Below, piece after piece: positions 51,001 through 59,187 of a DNA stretch of 64,000 bases (positions within the stretch are counted from its first letter, which is position 1; each line of letters begins with the position of its first letter). The translations under genes were made by a program, and so were the position numbers. The notes beneath the pieces were generated by a model. The model saw only the letters and a list, made by a program, of their open reading frames with translations, had not been told where the DNA came from and ran no database searches. This DNA comes from Dallia pectoralis (lineage: Eukaryota; Chordata; Actinopteri; Esociformes; Umbridae). The stretch covers positions 7,475,192 through 7,539,191 of the forward strand of contig CM055744.1 in the NCBI GenBank assembly GCA_029465975.1, read 5' to 3'.

Positions 51001-52023
51001 TTAACGCTACAGTTCAAAGTTTGTGGTCATCTAGAAATGACCTTGTTTTCCATGAAAACATACATGAAATTAGTTTGAATAGAAAAGAGGGTCATTGACA
51101 AGGATATAAACAATGTGTTTTATTTATTGAATAATTAACTGCGTCCCCAAACTGCAGCAATTTCAGTTTTGCAGACCTTTGCCATTCTAATTGTGAATTT
51201 ACAGAAGAGGTTTCACTGTAGTCTTTTTCAAGCACCTCCCATAAATTGGTCACTGAATTGCTCCTCAACTCCGTACACGACAATAACAATGTTTATTCTG
51301 TATTCCTGATCACGTTATTGTCATTTTAATGGACAAAATTTTTTTTTTCAAGAACGTCTCTGAGAGACCCCAAACTTCTAAAGAGTCGTGTACACGGTGA
51401 CTCTATCGGTTACGTGTGGCTCATATATACGGTCTTTTAGCCGGAAAAATAAGGATGATGTCTGGCGTCTCTGTCAATGCAGAGACAATCGATACACTGT
51501 AAGGTCTGAAAGATGCCCTGAGTCGCGGTATTGATCATTGATCTATTTCTCTAGGCCCATTAAGCACTGCCTAAGAGCTGCAATTTCCTCATTTCACATA
51601 CGCTACAGTACACGCTGACCTGTACACTTTGACCTGACACACAAAGCCTGGTGAATCTGAACCACCTTTAATCGTTAAACACATTCACGCGCATCCGTTG
51701 TGACAGCTGGAGCGCGCGGCGCGTTTGGCTGGATGGACACGTTAGGATCAACACATTATGACAGATATACATGGAGCTTTGCACAATATCGGGCATCGTG
51801 GTGTGGCGATTAGTGCTGGGAATAAACAACGTTCCACGCACGCAGTGTAATTAATCACTCAATCTTCTTATGGCTCGTGGTCCAGCAGTTTGGTCAGATT
51901 GGGGTTTTAACACACGGCCTTGTGTCATAAACAGCTCAGAGCGCTAGTTTAATCTTTTGCACATTCCAGTGGTATTAACTAACACCGTGCTGTTTTTCTC
52001 CCCATTTACAGGTCACACGATAG
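20854..52023 (+). CDS. tafa3: TAFA-family secreted chemokine-like protein, TAFA3-like (FAM19A3)
   Basis: Join of 20854-20965, 46911-47060, 48029-48153 and 52012-52023, giving 132 residues, close to the roughly 133 of TAFA1-4. Residues 1-30 form a signal peptide: a basic start (MRERDLRSVCRR), then a hydrophobic core (VLLLAVCVVSLWG). The mature part holds the TAFA pattern C-x7-CC (CEVIAAHRCC), the KCSC pair, VAGTTR, then KWWC, HPC, EEC and WSC, ten cysteines in all, and ends KVKTTKVTR. TAFA proteins are small secreted ligands, mostly neural, and act outside the cell. CEVIAAH, KWWCQM and LPDL favour TAFA3; RAAPSCVD also fits TAFA2. All junctions are GT-AG, with intron phases 1, 1 and 0. No disabling change is seen. 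The start ATG is one base after an acceptor, so the 5' UTR is spliced. Family certain, paralog likely. Confidence 0.9.
20966..22436. other. Intronic stretch, nothing recognised
   Basis: A 117-codon + frame (21485-21838) is present but has no family resemblance, no splice logic and no codon signature I can support. Confidence 0.3.
22437..23057. repeat. 25-bp intronic minisatellite (about 25 copies)
   Basis: Tandem units with core ACATGTCTCCTACTGG followed by (A/T/C)ACTAGTTT. Each unit carries two 6-bp palindromes, ACATGT and ACTAGT. Variants include TATCC for CTCC, CTGCTGG, and GGTATT for GGTACT. Confidence 0.95.
23058..26878. other. Intronic stretch, nothing recognised
   Basis: It includes a GA-rich patch near 25070-25130 and a 135-codon minus frame (25250-25657) without known homology. 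On the + strand, 25560-25690 looks like the end of a transcript-derived repeat (TTTAATTAAAGTCTCC), but no family could be named. Confidence 0.3.
26879..27410 (+). mobile_element. Tc1-like element, internally deleted (family A)
   Basis: The left terminus TATGCACGAATGAGCCAAAG is a decayed form of TACACTGATGAGCC. The + strand then gives KDLSDSDKS, STYRQ-like and GLIDAPGQQ pieces of the DNA-binding domain. After a deletion it gives NESRLLLHH and VMAPRC from the catalytic core. Stops are frequent and the 3' terminal repeat is missing. Confidence 0.75.
27417..28045 (-). mobile_element. Tc1-like element, internally deleted (family B)
   Basis: The left side carries the long terminal repeat region (CAACAAAAGTGAGTACACCC, CTAAGTGAAAATGTCAAAGT). 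On the minus strand it then encodes the transposase C-terminal motif (DWPSMSPDLKPIKHLWGILK) and, after a deletion near 27790, the N-terminal part (KTLKLSCIQ, KIAK). The right end GGGAAAATGGCTAATTGGG is the start of the opposite repeat, with the outermost part lost. It abuts the family A element without a gap. Confidence 0.75.
28046..31104. other. Intronic stretch, nothing recognised
   Basis: AT-rich unique-looking sequence with a C12 run near 30465. Several 60-130 codon frames show no recognisable domain. Confidence 0.3.
31105..31947 (-). mobile_element. Tc1-like element (family A), main part, split by a LINE
   Basis: Minus-strand transposase pieces appear in the correct order. At the right are IVMARRLGQSISE-like text and 'V.DDPSRSRPTEGLL'. 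In the middle come LTWSDESCFDLDHV and 'APGCTVARRKASRVG'. At the left are MLWAMV, QVHPIMAKLLLHASGLYHQD and 'PCYTAHIVRELFEG'. The outer left terminus near 31110-31130 (GATGGCCCAAAACAACTATG) is the decayed inverted repeat. The region from the 5' repeat inwards breaks at 31947, and its outer end reappears at 34027. Several stops and shifts make it a dead copy. Confidence 0.8.
31948..34016 (-). mobile_element. L2-clade LINE (Maui-like), 5'-truncated, minus strand
   Basis: The minus strand encodes the C-terminal half of a non-LTR reverse transcriptase. It begins just after the catalytic ADD position (HLYIAMKHGEAPKLATMEAC), then 'IRKWMTENFLLLNSDKTEML', LGPKKQRDLL, 'DPDLSFDDHIKYISRTAFFH', LRNIAKIRNYL, 'HAFVTSRLDYCNVLFSGYPD', and SLHWLPVKAR. 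A frameshift near 33790 and a stop near 33406 break it. The frame ends near 33190. A roughly 1.2-kb 3' UTR follows, down to a (TGAT)n tail at 31950-31965, as expected for L2 3' ends. Confidence 0.85.
32715..33090. repeat. Degenerate 90-110-bp tandem repeat inside the LINE 3' UTR
   Basis: Four to five imperfect copies share 'gtttttgctcacaaagctac', TATAGCGAGCCAGTGACTCC and CCCCAGGCAGCA. They lie entirely within the L2 3' UTR. Confidence 0.7.
34027..34060 (-). mobile_element. Displaced outer terminus of the family A Tc1-like element
   Basis: CTTCACCTTCACATAATGCT followed by TTGGCTCAGAAGTGC is a decayed reverse complement of the family A terminal repeat (TACACTGATGAGCCAAAACA...GGTGAAG). It is the part missing from the copy ending at 31947, so the LINE sits between two halves of one element. 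Confidence 0.65.
34061..35274. other. Intronic stretch with a CpG-rich patch
   Basis: CpG-rich between about 34250 and 34900, including a GACGTCA (CRE-like) motif near 34323. No exon recognised. It may be an unrecognised repeat or a regulatory patch. Confidence 0.25.
35275..35402. repeat. Cluster of ATTGG (inverted CCAAT) motifs in C-rich DNA
   Basis: Six ATTGG pentamers and three near-copies lie within about 126 bp. They are separated by C-rich spacers such as TCCCCCC. It looks like a decayed short tandem repeat of unit C(T/A)(C/A)ATTGGTCCCC. ATTGG is the reverse of the NF-Y CCAAT site. Confidence 0.55.
35403..39649. other. Intronic stretch, mostly unrecognised
   Basis: It contains (CT)n at 35938-35955 and (TA)n tracts at about 38278-38296 and 38440-38475. 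A possible very old Tc1-like remnant lies near 37830-38240, where the + strand gives RRPAK and GRPTITLKEL after a stop. Nothing else could be named. Confidence 0.35.
39652..39675. repeat. (GT)n microsatellite
   Basis: A short pure GT run. Confidence 0.9.
39954..40297. mobile_element. Tc1/mariner-type MITE, 344 bp
   Basis: It starts TACAGTGGATAT and ends ATATCCACTGTA, perfect 12-bp inverted termini that include the TA target. The interior shares GCATAAGTGTGCACAC and ATTACAGCACTCA with the 222-bp element at 54606, so they are one family. No coding sequence. Confidence 0.8.
40298..42254. other. Intronic stretch, nothing recognised
   Basis: Unique-looking sequence. The moderately GC-rich part at 41130-41470 has no recognised exon. 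Confidence 0.3.
42255..42330 (-). mobile_element. SINE body fragment
   Basis: GTTAGTCGTTTAGCTGATGC and 'tcttacccagattgacttac' match the fish SINE body found at 3081. The tRNA head is not visible. Confidence 0.5.
42331..45199. other. Intronic stretch, nothing firm
   Basis: AT-rich. A TACAGTGCAGGGCCTGTC at 43580 resembles a Tc1-type MITE terminus, but no partner was found. Confidence 0.3.
45200..45620 (+). mobile_element. DNA-transposon 3'-end remnant, superfamily uncertain
   Basis: The stretch ATTGGCTCACCTGTTTCACA followed downstream by 'tcccaacgttttgggaacct', GTTGCATGCATCAA and TCAAAATAAACATTTGCC is familiar from the 3' region of an abundant fish DNA transposon (consensus 'cccaacttttttggaacgtgttgcaggcatcaaattc'). 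No inverted repeats were matched. Confidence 0.4.
45804..46135 (+). mobile_element. Tc1-like element, internally deleted (family A)
   Basis: It begins TACACTGATGAGTCAAAACA and 'ttatgaccactcactggtga', the best-preserved family A terminus in the window. It jumps to NVSQHTLLRMG-like text and then to the transposase C-terminus (RQCLGRLSRLWRHANRPTAY). The 3' terminal repeat is lost. Confidence 0.8.
46136..46888. other. Intronic stretch upstream of exon 3
   Basis: No repeat or exon recognised. Confidence 0.3.
46889..46906 (+). promoter_or_regulatory. (TG)n tract inside the splice acceptor of the second coding exon
   Basis: After a T-run (46880-46887), eight or so TG units lie immediately upstream of the acceptor TAG at 46908-46910, in place of most of the usual pyrimidine tract. 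UG repeats near acceptors bind TDP-43 and CELF-type proteins in vertebrates. A regulatory effect here is inference. Confidence 0.5.
46911..47060 (+). CDS. tafa3: tafa3 second coding exon (N-terminal cysteine block)
   Basis: It completes the split Val codon and encodes HVKAGTCEVIAAHRCC, NKNKIEERSQTVKCSC and FPGQVAGTTRAAPSCVD, then the first base of an Ala codon. The donor is G/GTATGG after 47060 (phase 1). The block NKNKIEERSQTVKCSC is nearly invariant among TAFA1-4 in vertebrates. Six of the ten core cysteines are here. Confidence 0.97.
47061..48028 (+). other. tafa3 intron, 968 bp, with (GT)n and (CT)n tracts
   Basis: Bounded by GTATGG and CTCCTCAG. A roughly 75-bp (GT)n tract (47850-47926, broken by two TATG units) is followed by a roughly 50-bp (CT)n tract (47958-48008) ending 20 bp before the next acceptor. 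Low-complexity frames across them are artefacts. Confidence 0.9.
48029..48153 (+). CDS. tafa3: tafa3 third coding exon (C-terminal cysteine block)
   Basis: It encodes the rest of the Ala codon, SIVAQKWWCQMHPCMDGEEC, then KVLPDLKGWSCSTGNKVKTTK. The acceptor is CTCCTCAG/CA and the donor AAG/GTGGGT (phase 0). The four remaining core cysteines (WWC, HPC, EEC, WSC) are present. Confidence 0.97.
48887..49476. repeat. 16-bp intronic minisatellite (about 37 copies)
   Basis: Tandem ACAGGCAGGAGGTGAG units with single-base variants (GAGGGTGAG, GGTGATAC, GGTAGGAG). The array gives a minus-strand proline/serine/leucine-rich frame (49253-49642) that is not a gene. Confidence 0.95.
51008..51391. mobile_element. 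Tc1-type MITE, about 384 bp
   Basis: The left end TACAGTTCAAAGTTTGTGGT with 'catctagaaatgaccttgtt' and the right end ACCCCAAACTTCTAAAGAGT...GTGTA are imperfect inverted copies of the common fish terminus TACAGTTCAAAAGTTTGGGG. The interior is non-coding. Confidence 0.7.
52012..52023 (+). CDS. tafa3: tafa3 last coding exon (VTR-stop)
   Basis: After the acceptor CCCCATTTACAG the codons GTC ACA CGA TAG give Val-Thr-Arg-stop, the usual C-terminus of TAFA3 and TAFA4. The phase 0 junction fits the preceding AAG. Confidence 0.92.
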   Translation, partial: VTR

Positions 52024-52810
52024 TGCTGTGCCCTGGACTAGAAGACAGAACTTCATTTTTCCCAGAAAGAAAACAGAAGGACTTCTTGGGTGTGAGGACT
52101 ATGTTTTGAAGGATTGCGGGAAGAACCTTGGCACCAGTGGGGGGAGGGGTGGGGGGTGTGGACGAAAAAAATAACGGACATTCAATTGAATGGATGCAAA
52201 GCGGAGACATAACTTGATAATCCCATAGAGCAACCTATCCAGACTGGACCACTGATTAGATCAACATCCTAGACGTTGTTGTCCCACTCACCAATTTCCT
52301 GTAGGAGATCCGAGCCTGCAAGATATTTATTCAGTGAAAAGACAAACTGTGGATTACGCAAGCGAGATAAACCTTAATACGAATCATGTGACGTGACATT
52401 TTCAAATCTTTCTCCTTTTTTTGCCACACGGAGCTCAGTGACTTCAGAACAATGTCTGTGTTCGAGATCAATTTCGATCATAAGCATTTCCATTCCTCTC
52501 ATGCCTTGTGAAGCAGACATCTCTTCTTTTTAAGGTTTTTTGATTTCCCCCAAAAATATGTATTACGTGTTTGGTTTTAGTAATTCTGTTGGACTATCAG
52601 GTCTGCGTTTGACAAACTCGAGACATCAGAGGAGATGCTACAGTACTTACGACTACGTTGCAGTGTTTGGATTTAGGCACCATGGTTTCACCAAAACAAA
52701 TGACATATGCCGAGCTCCAACTGTTTTAATAACTGTTTTTAAAAGCCTGGTGACCAACATTGAGTAAAAGTGTTAGTATTATCTCAATAAAACCTATTTC
52801 AAAAGGATAT
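52024..52810 (+). other. tafa3 3' UTR
   Basis: It runs from the stop codon to just past the poly(A) signal. It includes a G-rich segment (52138-52160, GGGGGGAGGGGTGGGGGG). The exact cleavage site cannot be read from sequence. Confidence 0.65.
52786..52791 (+). promoter_or_regulatory. Poly(A) signal AATAAA
   Basis: The first canonical AATAAA after the tafa3 stop, about 760 bp downstream of it. Confidence 0.65.
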
Positions 52811-52870
52811 CCCTAAGTGGAGAAAGGGTCCTGTTTCATTGTTTTCAACATGCTGAGATGTAGCACATGT

Positions 52871-53475
52871 GTCACCTAGTACACACCTAGTACACACCTA
52901 GTACACACCGAGTATCGGACCTAGTACACACCTAGTATCACACCTAGTACACACCTAGTACACACCTAGTACACACCTAGTACACACCTAGTACACACCT
53001 AGTGCACACCTAGTACACACCTAGTATCACACCTAGTACACAACTAATACACACCTAGTATCACACCTAGTACACACCTAGTATCACACCTAGTACACAC
53101 CTAGTATCACACCTAGTACACACCTAGTATCACACCTAGTACACACCTAGTAGCACACCTAGTACACACCTAGTATCACACCTAGTACACACCTAGTATC
53201 ACACCTAGTACACACCTAGTACACACCTAGTGCACACCTAATGCACACCTAGTACACACCTAGTACACACCTAGTATCACACCTAGTAAACACCTAGTAC
53301 ACACCTAGTATCACACCTAGTGCACACCTAGTGCACACCTAGTACACACCTAGTATCACACCTAGTATCACACCTAGTACACACCTAGTACACACCTAGT
53401 ATCACACCTAGTATCACACCTAGTACACACCTAGTACACACCTAGTATCACACCTAGTACACACCTAGTATCACA
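52871..53475. repeat. 11/12-bp minisatellite (about 53 copies)
   Basis: Units TACACACCTAG (11 bp) and TATCACACCTAG (12 bp) are interspersed, with occasional GCACACCTAG. It lies about 70 bp past the likely end of tafa3 transcription. Confidence 0.95.
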
Positions 53476-54605
53476 GTACTATTTGTGTTTTGACAATAAC
53501 ACAAAAAAATGACCGTCCGGTCATTAAGGTTGATTAGACTAGGGACAAAATGGGAACTAATAAATGGCTTGAAAAAGAGTTTCATACTGACATGAAAACA
53601 CTGCTCCCGATGATGGAACCATGATGAAACCATGAGGGAACCATTGGGGAACCATGAGCTTGTCAGTATTATGCATACGGTTCACTTTTAAACTGCAGTG
53701 ACATTTGGGTACGTCAGTTAGCATCAAACTCGTCGATGCTCGCGTTTTTTTCTCGTGTTCTTCAAATGCTCTATCTTGAAAACTTGACCGCTGACAGGCA
53801 GTTTTTAGAATGTTCTTTTGCATAATACACCGAAAACTGAAAAATGTCATCTCTAAACATGTAACTACACCGGTAAACGGTTACTACTGGACAAGCTGAT
53901 GTGCTCACCCTCAAATGCAAACGTTTTCTGCTATGTTTTCTGAATAGCGACTGCTCATTTGATCATGTTGTCTATGTGGCTGTGAAAAGGCCAGAGAGTC
54001 AACGGAACCCCAGGATGACCCATGAGCTTATTAAATGACATGATTTATATTCAGACGGTGAATCCAAAAAGCCCTGTGTTTACGTCGCTGTCACAGTCCC
54101 AGACATCCTCTGTGGGACTTGTCTTGTCTAAGGCAAGGGTAATGATATTAGCATAATATAATTTTCCAGACAACCACACTGGAGCTAATTTACAATTAGC
54201 CAGTCCTGCAAATAGTGGAATAATTGAAGGGGAAGAGCACTCAAAATTAATTCAGAGTTGTGTTCATCAAAACGCTCAGATCTCGAAAACTGCAATGGAT
54301 ACAAGTGACTGTTTTTCAGCGGATATTGCAATTCACTCATTTTAAATCAATTGCAATCATAATATACAGGAATTAGATGCTATTAACAACATTGCTTTTT
54401 CTCTGGTCTTTTAAATGTTGTTGTTGTCTGTGCGTTTTGTGAATGAATGTGCATGACAATAAAAACAATATATTTATGCAAAATAGTTTAGTGAAAGTGA
54501 AACACTATCATTGTTACATAAGATATATAGATATATATATATTTTTGTCTGTTAGCAATGAACCAACACTATAAACCAGACCACTAAGGTCAGTTTCTTT
54601 AACCA
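53476..54605. other. Downstream non-coding stretch, nothing firm
   Basis: A short degenerate GGAACCATGA repeat lies at about 53615-53660. No exon recognised. Confidence 0.3.
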
Positions 54606-54827
54606 TACAGTGGATATAAAAAGTTTACACACAATGTGAATAATTCAATTGGAAACAAACTGAAATCGTTTAAGGCGGGAAGAAATAAAAAAAAAAACTT
54701 ACAATAATCTGGTTGCATAAGTGTGCACACTCTTAAACGAATAATTTGTTGAAGCAGCTTTTGATTGTATTACAGCACTCAATCTTTTTGGGTTAAAAGG
54801 TGTGTGTAAACTTTAATATCCACTGTA
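54606..54827. mobile_element. Tc1/mariner-type MITE, 222 bp
   Basis: TACAGTGGATATAAAAAGTT at the left and AACTTTAATATCCACTGTA at the right are near-perfect inverted repeats of about 27 bp ending in TA. It is the same family as the 344-bp element in the large intron (39954). Confidence 0.85.
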
Positions 54828-55674
54828 TTTGGGGCCATTTAGACAGTCAATTTTCTAACACGGTCTGCCCTCTAACATGGTTAATGAAGGTGAGCCCTTT
54901 TGCACAAAGATACATTTTCCTTCTGAGCGATTTCCTGTTCGAAAGCCGCCTGCCAGAAATCCCAAAAGCGTTGTTAGTGCATGTCATTAAAAGCTTACAC
55001 AAAATAAACCAGCTATGGAATTCAGGACACACAGTCTTAAGCAAGGGCAGTAACGGGGTGGAGCACAGAAAAAGGAAGAGGGAAAAACACAGAAAGATGA
55101 AGACCGAAAAGGAGGGAAAGAGAGAGAGACTGATTATTTCTCTACAGCACCGGTCCTGCCTGTCAAACCGCCAGCCGGTTTGTGTTGCTGCCGTAATCTT
55201 CCGGGGCCGAGGGCGCATGGCACATCCTTCCATATCCAGCCGGATATATACCGCGGCCATTATCATTTTTAATATTTATATGAACATGTGGCTTCATTCA
55301 CCATTCCTATAGAAACTCAGATGGAAACCCGGAACAGGTCAGAAAGATTCAGGCAGACAGTCAGGCTGGCAGACAGACAATCTGCAGATTGGTAGAAAGG
55401 AGGCATGCCGGACCCAGGTGGGGATTGGTTGATTCATGTCCCCCTGACTCTGATAACCCCAGCAGACCCGGTAATGTTATGAGATGTACCCATACAATGC
55501 AAGGCTGTGGCACGCCTGTAACAATAAGGATAGCTGGCACCGGTAGATGTGGTGTATCTGTCAGTCACACGTTGTCACTGGGCATACAGCGGTCGGGGTA
55601 GTTATGGAGATGCATGCATGCCTGTGTTAATCCAATTGATTCAATTTGCCACTCCAATGGCAGTATCTAAAGCA
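54828..55674. other. Downstream stretch, no gene recognised
   Basis: Opposite-strand frames of 139-170 codons overlap here (54800-55312). The + frame begins inside the MITE, and neither resembles a known protein. Confidence 0.3.
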
Positions 55675-55875
55675 CAGGTGTCAAACCGGTTCCATGGAGG
55701 GCCGAGTGTCTACAGGTCTTTGCTCTCACCTTGTTCTTGATTGATTAATTAGGTCACTAATTGGTTAGGTTCTACCCTCTACTGGTTGTGTAGGTCTGAA
55801 CTGGGAACTAATTTAAATGAAAACCCAAAAACCTGCATACACTAGGCCCCCCGTGGAACCGGTTTAACATCCCTG
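55675..55875. mobile_element. 201-bp inverted-repeat element with 10-bp direct repeats
   Basis: Inverted termini of about 43 bp at roughly 80% identity: left CAGGTGTCAAACCGGTTCCA, right inverse CAGGGATGTTAAACCGGTTC. The interior is non-coding. It is flanked exactly by ATCTAAAGCA at 55665-55674 and 55876-55885. It belongs to an abundant fish MITE whose ends read like CAGGTGTCAAACTC. hAT is the usual guess, but a 10-bp duplication is longer than the hAT norm of 8. Confidence 0.8.
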
Positions 55876-55930
55876 ATCTAAAGCATTAGGGACAGATTTG
55901 ATGAAGTGTAAATGGACATCTGTGGGAATG

Positions 55931-55968
55931 CGTGCGTGTGTGTGTGTGTGTGTGTCTCTCTCTCTCTG
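55931..55968. repeat. (GT)n(CT)n microsatellite
   Basis: A GT run passes directly into a CT run. Confidence 0.9.
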
Positions 55969-56376
55969 TTGGTGGGTGCATTTTGTGTTGTCCGCTCATT
56001 AAATGTTTAGTAGCCAGTGATAACTCCTTAAGAGATAAGAAACTTTTAAAATAACCACACTTCTATGCTATAAGTACACTTTGTCTTTTACACGCTATTG
56101 CTCAATCTTAATAATCCAATATTATATTAAATAGGTTAAATAGGTTTATTGTGCAGTTTCACCAGTCACTGCTTCGCTTATTGTTTTAATGAATATTAAT
56201 AAAAAAAATTGCGAGCACGCATTGCATCTGTTACTGAAAGCAGAGCGTTTAATTAGTCAGTGTGAAAAGAAAGTCAAGGTTTTTTACTTTCATTTGTGTG
56301 TTACCTTTTGAAATACCCTTAGTGGCACTGCACTTACCCAAAAACGGCTTTATTATAATGCAACACAAGACAAGTG

Positions 56377-57060
56377 GTTTCCAGAGACTCAACAGGCTGG
56401 GGATTTAGTGTCCAGAGATTCCCTAGACTGGAGCTTTAGTCTCCAGAGACTCACCAGGTTGGAGCTTTAGTCTCCAGAGACTCAGCAGGCTGGAGCTTTA
56501 CTCTCCAGAGACTCACCAGGCTGGAGCTTTAGTCTCCAGAGACTCACCAGGCTGGAGCTTTAGTCTCCAGAGACTCACCAGGTTGGAGCTTTAGTCTCCA
56601 GAGACTCACCAGGCTGGAGCTTTAGTCTCCAGAGACTCACCAGGCTGGAGCTTTAGTCTCCAGAGACTCAATAGGCTGGAGCTTTAGTCTCCAGAGACTC
56701 ACCAGGCTGGAGCTTTAGTCTCCAGAGATTCACCAGGCTGGAGCTTTAGTCTCCAGAGACTCACCAGGCTGGAGCTTTAGTCTCCAGAGACTCACCAGGC
56801 TGGAGCTTTAGTCTCCAGAGACTCACCAGGCTGGAGCTTTAGTGTCCAGAGACTCACCAGGTTGGACCTTTACTCTCCAGAGACTCACCAGGCTGGAGCT
56901 TTAGTCTCCAAAGACTCACCAGGCTGGAGCTTTAGTCTCCAGAGACTCACCAGGCTGGAGCTTTAGTCTCCAGAGACTCACCAGGTTGGAGCTTTATTCT
57001 CCAGAGACTCACCAGGCTAGAGCTTTACTCTCCAGAGACTCACCAGGCTGGGGCTTTAGT
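56377..57060. repeat. 31-bp minisatellite (about 22 copies)
   Basis: Tandem units of CTCCAGAGACTCACCAGG followed by CTGGAGCTTTAGT. Variants include TTGGAG, ACTCTCC and AATAGG. CTCCAG and CTGGAG in each unit are inverse to each other, so each unit could fold. Confidence 0.95.
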
Positions 57061-58426
57061 CAAGGCATTTCATATTTTGTCTGTCAATTATCTGCTGTAA
57101 TTTAAACAGTATATTCACCACAGGATGCTCCTAATAATGAACGCAATTAATTAAGTATAAATTGCAGGAGAGACACGCTCCCAAAGACCAGACCGCAGGG
57201 AATAAAGCGATACGTGGTGATATGGTTAGCGATCCAGGTTGCCTCTTGTTTGGTTTGAAATCATTAAATTACAGTAATGACTAATTTCTCATTCTAACAT
57301 GCAATACGCCAGAGACCACCGAGGATTTAATAAAGAGCTTGCAATGAATAACAAACACTGAACGGCTCAGAGAAGAGCTACGTGATTATACGGAGTAATT
57401 CCAAAGTGCATTAATAAAACAATACAGAAACATTCCTAAATCATTTGAGATAATGCCGATTTGCATAATTCATTAAGATTAATCGGGGGACTAGCCACTG
57501 TGGCGCCGGCATGAAGAGAAAGAGAACATATGAAACTGGTCCCGGAGAAAGGCCCTTTGAATCTACAAACAATGATGTGAATCTACCCTTGGATATGAGA
57601 ATTAACCTTTCTGCACTAGGATGCCCCCGACGTATTAAAACACAATCCTTCTGTTATTCCTCTTTATGTACTTTAATATTCTATTAACAACTGAAAAGGC
57701 TTTTATCACGCACGAATCCCCCGGGTTTTGCATATCTACACATGAAAGGCTATTAACAAAAGTTTGCGTGCGAGAAATCATCGCAGGGTATTTCGAAACA
57801 GCCCGAATCTAAGCGTAGTCTTGACATTTTGGAAAGACACTGAGTTCTCAAGCGGTGAACCTTATGGCACATCAATGTTTGCAACACATTTAACAATAAT
57901 TTGGTGATTGTCTTGGTTAGGAGACTAGGAGTTCATGCCATTTTATCGGTCAATGCAGTAGATATATTGCATGTTCTGTATTTTCTAACATGTTAAATGT
58001 TTAATATGTTAAAAAAATCCAGAGACACAGAGATCAATAGGTTGGCAAATGCATTGCCTGGTGTAAGGGCAATGATACAGTAGATAATTGATTCTAAGCA
58101 TATGCAGATTCTTAAAAACAGTAATAGTTATGGTGTGAAAAGGCAATGCCAGTATGTATGGAGGTGTGAAACAGCGCTGAAAGCAAATACCACTAAAGAA
58201 GAATTGTAATTTCTTCAGACAAGCGTTAAGTGTGTCAGAGCAACTGTCAATATCATAAGAGTGGTTGCTAGTGGTTAGCTGGCAAATTAAATAGCCTTTA
58301 ACCGAGTTACTGGTAATTAGCCAAGTTGGGAGGTGTCTCTAATGACGTTTTTAAATCAGCACTCACCTGCATATTGATCTTTTTAGCCCTCAGCTCTCTG
58401 AACCAGGTTAACATGTCCCTTCCTAC
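57061..58426. other. Downstream non-coding stretch, nothing recognised
   Basis: AT-rich and unique-looking. No open frame of note. Confidence 0.3.
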
Positions 58427-58574
58427 CAGGGGCGGCGCCAGAGACTTTTGATTGGGTGAGCTATGGGGGAGCTAGATTGATTATAGCAGGTGTTAAAGAA
58501 TATTAGCGCAACAAACTATAGAACAATTACAAAGCTTTTTGGGGGGGCTTAGCCCCGCCCTCCCACCACCCCTG
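58427..58574. mobile_element. hAT-like MITE, 148 bp
   Basis: It starts CAGGGGCGGCGCCAG and ends CCCACCACCCCTG. The flanks CTTCCTAC (58419-58426) and CTTCATAG (58575-58582) match at 6 of 8 positions, consistent with a decayed 8-bp duplication. The interior is non-coding. Confidence 0.55.
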
Positions 58575-58687
58575 CTTCATAGTATTAGGAACCGTTTTCT
58601 AGGAACAAAAGATGACCAAAACAAGAACATAAACACACTGTGATGGGACGTAAAATACAATCTGAACGGAATTCTTAGAAGTGTCCA

Positions 58688-58790
58688 CTAGGGCTGCAGC
58701 AACTAATCGTTAGAATCGATAACATCGTAAAGCAAAAATTTTGACAAAGAATGTCCTTATTGATTAGTTGGGTCTACCCGAGACGGATCA
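58688..58790. mobile_element. hAT-like terminus fragment
   Basis: TAGGGCTGCAGCAACTAATC and the following 'gttagaatcgataacatcg' match the start of a fish hAT-type MITE (TAGGGCTGCAACAACTAATC). The right end is not clear. Confidence 0.4.
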
Positions 58791-59187
58791 TAGTTACAGT
58801 GACTCCTCTGCATACAGAATACATTTTCAAAATTCTTTATTCCTAATGTCAATTTCAACTGTATTTATTTATTTGTAATTCCGTGTGATTTGGAGGCTAT
58901 GCTCTATTGGACCAGCTAATCTGAGATTATCATTTGCGAACGCAGGTGTGTGTCTTACATAAAAATAACTACCGGTATACTCATGTCTTAAACCATTTGA
59001 TCATTGTAATCGTTTATGTGATGACACAGTGTGCACTGGCGATTCCAGACGGAAGTGACTTTACAAAAATTGATTTTCTTTAACCTGTCCTGCACAAACG
59101 TTTCAATATTTACAGACATACATGATATATGTCACTTCTGGGCACTCTACCTCGGCAACACGTCTGTCTAAAGACCACAACCTGGAA

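Larger units (their letters stand above)
48154..52011 (+). other. tafa3 last intron, 3858 bp
   Basis: Bounded by GTGGGT and ATTTACAG. It contains a 16-bp minisatellite and a MITE, listed separately. The segments 48154-48886, 49477-51007 and 51392-52011 show no recognised feature. Confidence 0.85.

Noticed and set aside
54800..55312. 170-codon + frame and its 139-codon antisense partner
   Set aside because: The + frame starts inside a MITE terminus and neither strand shows a domain.
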